A DNA stretch of 64,000 bases. It comes from Homalodisca vitripennis. Lineage: Eukaryota > Arthropoda > Insecta > Hemiptera > Cicadellidae. Position 1 is the stretch's first letter. Every line of letters starts with the position of its first letter. Below are positions 55,935 through 64,000 of the stretch, one piece after another. Location of the stretch: NCBI RefSeq assembly GCF_021130785.1, contig NW_025777965.1, positions 18,676 to 82,675 of the forward strand, written 5' to 3'. The notes below the pieces were generated by a model. The model searched no databases. It was not told where the DNA came from and saw nothing but the letters and a program-made list of their open reading frames with translations. Made by a program: the position numbers and the translations under genes.

Positions 55935-57200
55935 TGTAGGAATCTTTTGTGGTCTAGTCGGTTTTTCGGATCATCGCTTCAAGAGCTATGTCGTTTGTAT
56001 TGACCTTCGGTACTTGTTTGACTTCCCTTGGTCGTTTTTGGGTATTTCTTTACCAGCATGTTGATGTCTGGAGTGGGTGCCGGCAGTCTTGGTGACAGTC
56101 TCGTAATGGGTAATATTTCACTCCTGTATCGAGGACCTTCATGAAGTGCTGACAAACGGATATGGCGTTTCGATTGTTTGTGACGGTTCCAGTTGGATGA
56201 CTCTATTGGTGTTTCACAAATCCAACACATTTTACTTTTAGGAGCTGGTTTGATTTCCATCTTTTTCAGACGTTCGTTATATGTCATACCACGCTGGTTG
56301 CTGGCACATTTCTGAGATTTTTGGTGCCGAGCCATGTTGGAAACCGTTATTTCCTTACTGCATTTTGGACATGGTTTCTTCTGGGTTTTTTTTTTTGAGC
56401 ACGTACATCGGTCGGACTAAGCACGTTGTATGTTGGACTCTCTGGGAAATGTAGTGGTGAATTGTATACAGGACTATATGGTATATGCAGTGAATAGTCT
56501 GACTTATCCGGAACTTCAAATGGTGGTGGACCAAGTATTGATTTAATTTTCGATGAATCGGGGTGTATCCTTTTTACTGGTGGTTCAAACTTTGGAGCGT
56601 CAGCTGTAGATGGGCCAATTATAGTTCTAATTTTGGAATAGAAATCTGGAGTGTCTAACATAGACAAATCAAAATCAGCAATCGCGTTTTGTTCTTCAGG
56701 TCTGAGATTTGAATATTACTCTGGCAACATAGACAAATCAAAATCAGCTATCGCGTCTTGTTCTTCAGGTCTGAGATTTGAATAGGACTCTGGCAACATA
56801 GACATATCAAAATCAGCAATCACGTTCTGGAATTGATTGTCACTCACAGCCTCAGCGTAGTTTTCCAACATAGACATATCAAAATCCAGAGTTTGTCTGT
56901 CTAACGTGGACATGCATTTCTTTGTTTTTTTTATGGCGGGACATGGAGGAGTTCCTGACTTCACCACCACATCTTGAACATACTTGTTTCATCGAAGGAG
57001 GTCTTTTCATTGAATCCGTTGGAAGAAGCATGAGCTGGTGGATTTGACGCTGACATACACTTCTTTGTTTTTTGGTGGCGGGATAGGTTAGATGCAGTAA
57101 CCTCTGCTCCACAATTCGGACATTTCTTGACTGATGATCTTCGAAGACCATCCGTAGCATTGAGAAATGCTGTTTGCTTGCTTGCAGTAGAAAACACCAT
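55935..57200 (-). pseudogene. Zinc-finger and DFDMSML-repeat N-terminal extension of the polymerase, or separate gene
   Basis: Four Cys-x2-Cys...Arg-His...Cys/His fingers can be read across frames: CPNCGAEVTASNLSRHQKTK, CSRCGGEVRNSSMSRHKKNK (frame-shifted), CPKCSKEITVSNMARHQKSQ and CWICETPIESSNWNRHKQSK. Between fingers 2 and 3 lies a repeat of 23 residues (69 nt) with the core ADFDMSMLPE, four copies at 56657-56890. A Pro-rich linker (FEVPDKSDYSLHIPYSPVYN) follows. The same strand and tight placement between integrase and polymerase suggest a DNA-binding module fused to or just upstream of the polymerase. Confidence 0.6.
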
Positions 57201-57472
57201 TATTATAGAGCTGGTTACTCTCTTATTGTATGGGCGATTGACGATGGAAAAGGATAAGGTATGGATGGATGAGAATAGGAAGAGGGTGGGTGTGTGTGAT
57301 GAGTGGAAGGAAGGATGAGAGCATTATTAATACATTTGACTCCGAAAGGAAGAGGAGTAGGAAGAGGGTGGGTGAGTGGGATGAGTGGAAGGAAGGATGA
57401 GAGCATTATTAATACATTTGACTCTGAACTAAAACATAATTTTTTGTAACTCTTTTTCATAAAACGATCCTG
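57201..57472. repeat. Spacer with two direct repeats of about 70 bp
   Basis: AGGAAGAGGGTGGGTG through TTAATACATTTGACTC.GAA is present at 57277-57346 and 57359-57427. It separates the integrase C-terminus from the zinc-finger region. The Pro/Ser-rich minus-strand frame across it is a product of the repeat. Confidence 0.6.
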
Positions 57473-57720
57473 TTATTTCCTCACCAGACTGGTCTGCGAT
57501 TTTGTAGGTAACAGGGCAAGTTTTGTTGACAGCCACAATCCGAAAATTTCTCTTGTCCAATTTCTGCGGTATTTATTTGCAAATACATCTTTTTTTATAG
57601 TAATTCTTACGCGGTCTCCAACCGAAAGTCTGGGTCTGAATACTAGACATCGTCCAGTGTTTGCGTACATGTTTCTTAAAGTTTGTTCATTGCTTGAATT
57701 CACTTCTGATGGGCTCATCT
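57473..57720 (-). pseudogene. Maverick/adintovirus-like integrase, C-terminal domain
   Basis: 81 codons on the minus strand: MSPSEVNSSNEQTLRNMY, then RLSVGDRVRITIKKDVFANK and YRRNWTREIFGL, the SH3/chromo-like C-terminal domain typical of Polinton integrases. Separated from the core by a LINE fragment at 57721-58106, and roughly 40 residues of the core's end are missing, so the insertion was accompanied by a deletion or the region has decayed. Confidence 0.75.
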
Positions 57721-58106
57721 TTATAGTGCTATCAAATCAAATCAAATCATTTTTATTTTGCCAGAACATTACAAAAATGTATAGCAATAGTCATTTTTCT
57801 ATAATTTGGACCAATCACTCCACATTGAGACCAGTCAAACATACAGAAATTCAGTCGCCCCACATTCACTCTTGCCAATTTTCCCATTTTCCAACGCTGG
57901 TTGTCAGTGTTCCAATTGTGCGGTCACCCAGTCGAATGCCATAAACTCGTCAGCACTATAAAATGCTTGAGACGCTAAAAAGCGTTTTAAACGAGCTTTT
58001 AATGCCTTGGGCGTTGGGGCGTTTTTGATTGAATTTGGCAACTAAAATGCTATGAAATTTACTGTTGTATTGACGTAGAAGCTTCTGTAAATGTGACACT
58101 CATCTC
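57721..58106 (-). mobile_element. Short 3' LINE fragment inside the integrase gene
   Basis: The minus strand ends in a (GATTT)n tail (57727-57748) after a coding remnant (CHIYRSFYVNTTVNFIAF, NAPTPKALKARLKRFL, then a YSADEFMAF-like block) that matches the C-terminus of the LINE at 59.5-63.2 kb (TRLKRLLVSKAFFSVDEFMV). Strong 5' truncation is typical of LINE insertions. Confidence 0.65.
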
Positions 58107-58569
58107 TTTCATTTTTTCATTGAGAGTTCTATGGGAAAACGCTCTATAATGGCACTTTTTTTTCCTCATTTTCAGTATGGTAATAACTTTATTTGATTTT
58201 TGTGTAAAAACTCTCTAAATTCCTTATTAAACAAATTCTCGTCCTTTATCCGTGTGAAGAAGGTTCGGGGGTTTGTGACCAACCAATTTCGCTCTTCTTA
58301 AATATTTTACCAAATGATTTAGTAACTTCTTGTGGGCCTTTAGTTTTTAATGGTTCTGACCACGCATATTTTGAAAACGTATCAATTACATTAACTATGT
58401 ATCTGAATCCATCATTTTCCTTTGAAAACCTAATCATTACAACAAGGTCTGCAGCCCACAAATCATCAATACCCAAAGTTACAATTTTTCTCTTAGGGAA
58501 TCGCTTAACCACGGGTTTATGAACCTCTAATGCTCGAAGCAGGATTTCTTTCCGACTTTTCTGCTTCAT
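58107..58569 (-). pseudogene. Maverick/adintovirus-like integrase, catalytic core
   Basis: The minus-strand frame 58569-58246 reads KRFPKRKIVTLGIDDLWAAD, the first catalytic Asp block AADLVVM, then NVIDTFSKYAWSEPLKTKG. A frame shift near 58280 continues with LLHTDKGREF (second Asp) and a Glu block SAIIERF before the LINE insertion. This is the retrovirus-type integrase that gives Maverick/adintovirus elements their name; it inserts the viral genome. It is followed on the same strand by the zinc-finger and polymerase region. Confidence 0.8.
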
Positions 58570-58627
58570 TAATTCCTGACACTATCCACAATACACTAAC
58601 AGTATACCAAACTAGTAATTTATAAGG

Positions 58628-58985
58628 TGCGGTGTCTCGCGCGGCGTGGCGGTGACTGGACAGTGACGAGGCGCGTACCGATTGTTTGTATACTTATAGA
58701 AACAACACGCGGTGTCTCGCACGGCGCGGTGGTGGTGACGATTCAGCAGTCGCGCGGCGCGGTGATGAGGCGCGTGCCGATTGCTTGTATACTTACAGTA
58801 ACAACGCGTGGTGTCTGCGCGGTGGCGGTGACGGGACAGCGATGACATGCGTGGTGATTCGCGCGGCGCGGTGGTGACCACCCATTCTCACACTCTTAGT
58901 CGCTGAACCGCTCAATTCTGTCCCAGATTCGGTCTCACACGGTTTGTCCCAGAACCGGTCTCAGGTGCTTTGTCCCAGAAACGGC
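58628..58985. repeat. GC-rich minisatellites next to the integrase
   Basis: About two and a half units of 80-100 bp starting GCGGTGTCTCGC (58629, 58709, and 58808 as GTGGTGTCTGCG), each with GATTG.TTGTATACTTA. They are followed at 58917-58985 by three shorter units of TGTCCCAGA..CGGTCTCA form. No gene; open frames here are compositional. Could include the decayed terminus of the viral element. Confidence 0.6.
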
Positions 58986-58989
58986 CATA

Positions 58990-59505
58990 GTATACTATTG
59001 TCCTGTCTTAAAGAGCAAGCAGTTTATTTATAGTTTATTAATCACACAAACATCATTGTATATAGGAAATAGAATGTGAATACTGTATTTGCCGCAAGTA
59101 CATCAACAAAATGTAAAGTATTTACTCCCTTAAATAACATAAATTTTAATGTAAAACTATATTTTTATCAAATAATTAAAAATATCAAATATATCCATGA
59201 ACTTGTTATAACGCTTGGTTGTTCAGAGCTGTAGGAGTGTAACATTTAAATGCCTTGGGAAATTAATTTTGTCAAATTATTGACAGCTCATCAACCTTGT
59301 TTATACACATTTATATAAATATTTTATACAGCCTATTATTACTTATATGTCCCTAATTTTTTTTTTTTTATAGTTTCACTGTAAAAGGCAGCTAACCACA
59401 TAGTCTACAGAAAACCAAGTGACAATTGTATATACAACATCATTTACCTAAACAAGATCTGAAACAGATAAACTACAAGTATTTTCAGATGTACTACAAC
59501 AACTC
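58990..59505 (-). repeat. Segmental duplication, fragment C (inverted, partial)
   Basis: The reverse complement matches copy A about 11318-11770 and copy B about 32270-32720 in order: GCTCTTTAAGA, AAGTAAATA.TTTACATTTT, AACTTCATG/GTTCATGGATATATTTGATATTTTT, CAAGGTTGATGAGCTGTCAA, TGTAGACTATGTGGTTAGCTG and TTTCAGATCTTGTTTA. More diverged than A is from B. It ends exactly where the LINE tail starts. Confidence 0.7.
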
Positions 59506-59680
59506 AATCAAATCAAAATCAATCTCTTTATTGCATTTTGACAATGGACATTGTATTGCAAAAGTCAGAAGTAAGTAAGATAAACCACAGGCTTAGACGT
59601 TCAAAACACATTCAAACTTACAATTCATGCATTCACTTAAACACATTCAAACTGACTTCAGATCCAAGTTAAATTTAGAT

Positions 59681-62598
59681 TTAGACATCCCAGCGGCTGA
59701 CCATGAATTCATCGACAGAAAAAAACGCTTTGGACACCAAAAGGCGTTTAAGACGAGTTTTGAATTGATGGTGATTGGCGGAAAGTTTGACACTTTCAGG
59801 GAGCTTGTTGATTAGTCTGACACCAACTTGTTGAGGGAGATGTTGTGATAATGTCAGTCTGTATTGCCGAATTCGGAAGTTGTCCCTGCCTCTTGTTTCA
59901 TAGTGGTGAACGTTACCGCCACGAACCAAATCACACTTTGATTTGCAGTACATGATCACCTCCAGAATATAAAGGCAGGGCAAAGTCAGCAATTCTAACT
60001 CCCTGAAAGATTCCCTACACGACTCTCTGTAATTTAAATTTGCAATGATTCTGATTGCCTTTTTTGGAGCTTGAAAACTCTTTCCATTTTGTTTTTGGCA
60101 CAACCTCCCCAGAGTCTCACTCCATACGCAAAGTGTGGATGAATCAGGCCGAAATATGCCATTTTCAGAACTCTGGGGGAACAGAACTTTGCCAGGTGCC
60201 GCAAGGCATATATGCCACTCTAGCGCATACATTGTCAACATGATCAGCCCAGGTCAGTCCTCTGTCTAGGAACATTCCCAGAAACTTTGTGGAGTTAGTT
60301 TCCTCTAAAAGCACATCATCCACAAACACGGCAGGCTGAACTTCGTGATCATTTTGTCGAAGGCTAAAACACATGACATTTGTTTTTGAATGATTTTGTT
60401 TTCAGGTTCAATTCAGCAAAATACTGAATGCATGCATTCAGTTCCATGAAGGATGTGATTTCCAGGTCTTGAGTTGATTTGTTTTTGATACAGAGAGTTG
60501 TGTCGTCAGCATACTGAACTAGTTTTCCATGCTGGATCACTGAATTCAGTCTGCAGACGTAAACTAGGAACAGAAGAGGCCCAAGGATGGAGCCCTGAGG
60601 GACACCATGGGTCATTTTAATTTTTTTTGAGACGACGTTCGATACCTCAACGCACTGGTCTCGATCCTTGAGGTAAGAAGTGAGCCATAAGTGCGAGAGA
60701 CCCCGAACGCCGCATTTATCCAACTGGAGCAAAAGTGTTTCATGATGCACACAGTCAAACGCTTTGGATAGGTCGAGGAATATACTGAGCACATGTTCTC
60801 GTCCTTCCAATCCATCGACAACATTGTCCAAAAGATTGTTCACAGCGTCTATTGTGGATCTGTTTTTCCTAAATCCAAATTGTTCCGGATTTAGGATATT
60901 GTTATTTTCTAGAAAGCTTGCAAGCTTTTCATAGAAAATTTTTTCAAAAATTTTGCTGAAGACTGGAAGAATTGAGATTGGACGATAGTTACTTGCAAGG
61001 CAAGGATCGTCCTGTTTGGAGATCGGAATGACTTTGGATGTCTTCAAAAGTGATGGGAAGGTTCCATTTTCAAAAGAAAAGTTGATCAATTTTGTGAGTG
61101 GTCTCAATATATGCCTGAAGCAGTGTTTGAGTAGCCACACTGACATCCCGTTTGCGTCACAAGATTTTTTTTGAGTCGAGTCCCTGTATGACTCGTGCAA
61201 CCTCCCCCTCACACACAGGAGCCAAGGCCATGGATGCAACCGATACAACAGCATCTCCTCCGTGGAACCGTGGTTCAGTTAATGCCGAAACCCACTGTAG
61301 CCACGGAAGAGAAGTATTTATTAAATTCGTCTGCCACTTGAGCTCGGTTTTCAACAATTTTGTCTTCAATTTTAATTGCGATTTCTTTGGTGTTTTTTTA
61401 TCTGGTGTGTATCACGAGAAAAGTCGTTTATGATTTTCCAAGCTGTTTCGAGAAGTTTTCGCAGTTACCCAAGGCCTTATTAACATCATAGGCTTTAGCA
61501 GCTCGTATGATTTTTTTATAAATCCTTCGGTAATTTCTGAAACAAAAATTTGAAATGTTCGTTTTGGGTTCCAATGAAAATTTTGTGAAAGAATTTAAGC
61601 TTTTCTCGAGATACAAGAATTCCCTTTGTCAACCACGCGCCTTTTTTAGGTGCGTGATTGAATTTGGTCCTTCTGAACGGACAAGCAACATCCAGATAAT
61701 AGTTGAAACTATCACTGAATGCCGCATACATGTCATCGACACTTCCAGAGTTATCCAAAAATTGCCAGGGCTCAGCTTCCAAAACATCGTTTAAGTGGCG
61801 AATGTTCTGGGGCCGAATCACTCTTGCAATTTTAAATTTTGAATTTTGACTTTCAAGTTTGCACCCACGGATCACGGCCCCCTGCGCAAAGTGGTCAGAG
61901 ATTGCAGAGTTCAAAACAGAGACTGTGATGTCAGGAATGTTTGTGACAACATTGTCGATGGCAGTACTCGTCGTAGCGGTCACTCGTGTCGGTGAATTCA
62001 GGGACCAATTTAGATTGAAAGAATTTAAAACATCGCGAAGCCGCTGGGTTAGGGGGTCGGTGGGATTCATTACATTAATGTTAAAGTCTCCCATTATTAG
62101 GAACTTCACAGAATTTAAAAACAGGTCATTAAGAAGTCGCTCAAAATTTTCAAAAAAGGAGTTGCTACAGCCATTGGGTGATCTGTATAACCCGATGACT
62201 GCTATTTTTCCCAAACAGTTTGACGTGATCTTTATGCCTTCGGCTTCAAAATTCATTTCAATCATGTTGTTAATTTTGAAAGGTTCAAATTTTGAAAATG
62301 CTTTCACAAAAATTGCCACACCGCCCCCTTTGAAACGATTTCGACAGAAATGTTTTGCCAATTCAAAATTTGGAATTTTGAAAAGATGGATGTTGTCATC
62401 TATGAAACCGTGCTCAGATACTATAAACACATCGGGATTTAATTCTTCGCACATGACTGCCAATTCATCAATTTTGTTGGTTGCAATTTGGGCATTCTGA
62501 TGAACAAATTTCAAATTTTCGGTTGTGAATTTGGAATTTTGAGATTTTTGAAGATTTTTCCGTGTTTGGTTTTGTTTTACGGCTGGATCCGAAATCAT
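59681..62598 (-). pseudogene. LINE ORF2: endonuclease and reverse transcriptase, frameshifted
   Basis: 62598-61516: apurinic-like endonuclease with VHQNAQIATNKIDEL, FIVSEHGF (Glu), VIGLYRSPNG, FLIMGDFNINV and SAISDHFAQGAV. Then a linker and RT from about 61254: NGTFPSLLKTSKVIPISKQD, ASNYRPISILPVFSKIFEKI, LSIFLDLSKAFDCVHHETLL (first Asp), KMTHGVPQGSILGPLLFLVY, LVQYADDTTLCI (catalytic Asp pair), and the C-terminus with [19 protein letters not shown] and YETRGRDNFRIRQYRL. Shifts occur near 61500, 61200, 60365 and 60240. It nicks target DNA and primes cDNA on it. Confidence 0.8.
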
Positions 62599-62600
62599 CC

Positions 62601-63180
62601 CTATACCGGTTTCACTCTGACAATGTTCTCCAAGTTTTTTTGTTCAGGAGAGCGTCCATTTTCGTCAACACTGCCTGGCGTTGGTGACCCCCTGAGTGCC
62701 TCCGCGTAGGTGGCGTACTGAAGTCTTGGAGACTGATGGAGGGTGTCAGCTGACTCCCCGCTGGCAGCAGCAGGAGCCGGGACGGTGGGGGCCAGCGCAG
62801 CAGCGACGATGTGCAGCGGCGGCGCAGACACCCTGGGTCTCAGCAGTGCAAGGGTCTTCACTACCATTCCCCGCCAGTAGCCGCTTACCCCGCATTGAGA
62901 GATGCTGACCGTGCCTCGTGAAATGCCTCCGGCCGATGTTATTGAAGTTTACCACGCGGAATGTTGTGCCGGACAGCCAACTCCTCAATGTAAGCATTCA
63001 CGAGCACGGTCTCATCATGGATGGGGTGATCTGGTTCCAAGTCATGTCGAAGCGGTAAGGTGACAAGAATAAGTTCAGTGTTGGCAGGTCTGGCAGTGAT
63101 GTGAGCCTCCAGATGGCGGTAAATGACGTGCTGTTTGCCCACTGCCAGATCGTTTGAGCCCTATAAGTGGGTGATAGCAT
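62601..63180 (-). pseudogene. LINE ORF1 with SGNH-esterase domain, frameshifted
   Basis: Blocks in shifted minus-strand frames: GSNDLAVGKQHVIYRHLEAH (block III, G-x-N-D), TELILVTLPLRHDLEPDH, and VNFNNIGRRHFTRHGQHLSM with the H-x-x-H-like C-terminal block, then an Ala/Pro-rich linker leading into ATYAEALRGSPTP. An esterase-bearing ORF1 is the known arrangement in CR1-group LINEs. The N-terminal GDS block is not seen, so the 5' end is truncated. Confidence 0.6.
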
Positions 63181-63489
63181 GTTAACGCATACCTCCCTCC
63201 CTCATTTTAGAACTTGTAAGTTCAGAAAAAATACGAGAAACTGATATCTAAACCAATTTTCAAAATTAGAATCATTTATAGTTAACAATTGTATTACGTA
63301 CTGTAATGTTCACAAGAAAATATTGTTTTCAATAAACCGATGTATGTTGGTTTTACTGTTCCGGAACTGAGTAAATATCATATGTACAATTTGTATTATA
63401 ATATTATATAAAACAGTAATAAGAATAAAGTAAGTATCCTGTGTGTTGACGTCAATTCATTGTTCTATCATATATCCGCTATCTCTACG
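63181..63489. other. AT-rich intergenic DNA
   Basis: No gene or repeat recognised between the LINE 5' end and the polymerase fragment. Confidence 0.5.
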
Positions 63490-63897
63490 ATGATTTCTTT
63501 TATGTTAAACTTACAGTGCGCTTAGATTTTTCAGACTATCCACCAGATCATAAATGTTTTTCAGTCAGTAATAAGAAAACTTTGGGAGAATTTAAGACAA
63601 ATGTGTTGGTTTTATAATAGTTGAGTTCATGGGACTCAGATATAAATTGTTTCACCTTTACAACAGATCTAGAAAATGTTAAAAATTGACTGAAAAAAAG
63701 CTTAAGGTATGTTTAAACCGGTTATCAGAAATCAAAAAAATTCTTATTATAAAAAATGTTCAGTTAAAAAAATAAATTGTTTTGTTCAACGAAACATAGT
63801 GTACAAAACAATGGCTGTGAATAAATTAGCGCTTAGCAGTAACAGTGACAAACGTCACATTTGTAATAATGGTATAAACACTTTGTTAGAATGTTAA
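63490..63897 (+). pseudogene. DNA polymerase B C-terminal fragment (Maverick/adintovirus-like)
   Basis: Plus strand: RLDFSDYPPDHKCFSVSNKK followed by a GEFK stretch, then VEFMGLRYKLFHLY, and after a shift and a stop near 63690, MAVNKLALSSNSDKRHICNN. These are the post-motif-C blocks that end the polymerases of this family. The strand is opposite to the larger polymerase region at 42.5-55.9 kb, and the pieces cover non-overlapping parts of the protein, so it is either a second element or an inverted piece of the same one. No catalytic residues remain here. Confidence 0.65.
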
Positions 63898-64000
63898 GAT
63901 TTATCGGTCATCTACGGTTGACTGTTTACTTGTAGTTTATTTCACTGTATAATATCAGTATTATAAATTAAATTAATTTATTGACATCTGGAAGAGTGCT
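63898..64000. other. Window end, nothing recognised
   Basis: AT-rich DNA without supported features. Confidence 0.4.

Larger units (their letters stand above)
59506..63180 (-). mobile_element. Near-complete LINE (CR1/Jockey-like) with two ORFs
   Basis: On the minus strand ORF1 (63180-62601) precedes ORF2 (62598-59681), and a short A/T-rich 3' tail with GATTTTGATTTGATTG on the minus strand (59506-59525) ends the element. Frameshifts in both ORFs make it inactive as read. A truncated relative lies at 57721-58106. Confidence 0.8.

Noticed and set aside
57215..57460. A Pro/Ser-rich minus-strand frame between integrase and zinc-finger region
   Set aside because: It is produced by the 70-bp direct repeats; no similarity to a known protein.
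61859..62500. A 213-codon plus-strand frame inside the LINE
   Set aside because: It is antisense to the well-supported endonuclease domain of ORF2.

Overview
The window looks like AT-rich, transposon-dense genomic DNA of an arthropod, probably an insect. That is inferred from three things: the mixture of mobile-element families, intronless C2H2 zinc-finger arrays in unequal copies, and Maverick/Polinton (adintovirus-like) debris of the kind common in insect genomes. I see no intact ordinary host gene. Almost every reading frame belongs to a mobile element, an endogenous virus fragment, or a multi-copy zinc-finger gene, and most carry frameshifts.

Layout. (1) 1-6.7 kb, plus strand: the structural-gene half of an adintovirus-like element. 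It holds a PLA2/basic-tail protein, an adenain-like protease, a penton-like and a hexon-like capsid protein and several conserved small proteins, then about 700 nt holding two families of repeated RNA-like stem-loops and a short spliced gene. (2) 6.8-7.55 kb: two tRNA-like Pol III units and GC-rich tandem repeats. (3) 7.56-15.07 kb: copy A of a segmental duplication carrying a 12-finger C2H2 array on the minus strand. (4) 15.6-24.1 kb: a decayed zinc-finger exon, a terminal-inverted-repeat (TIR) transposon with a Mutator-like-domain transposase, and a LINE inserted inside another LINE. (5) 27.1-36.8 kb: copy B of the duplication, with a shorter finger array and two further DNA transposon insertions absent from copy A. 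(6) 36.8-42.5 kb: retroelement fragments and a small TIR element. (7) 42.5-58.6 kb, minus strand: the replication half of an adintovirus-like element (integrase, then a zinc-finger-fronted protein-primed-type DNA polymerase B). Its polymerase is split by a 10.5-kb Ty3/Gypsy retrotransposon with near-identical LTRs and a 4-bp target duplication. (8) 58.6-64 kb: GC-rich minisatellites, an inverted third fragment (C) of the duplicated locus, an almost full-length LINE, and a plus-strand fragment of the polymerase C-terminus.

The most interesting signals are the eight stem-loops at 4.9-5.6 kb, whose loops are conserved while stems vary with base-pair-preserving changes that fit a plus-strand RNA, and an SGNH-hydrolase-like domain between Gag and protease of the Gypsy element. 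Copies A and B also supply natural empty sites that let target preferences of inserted transposons be read. All comparisons were made by eye; no alignment or database search was run.
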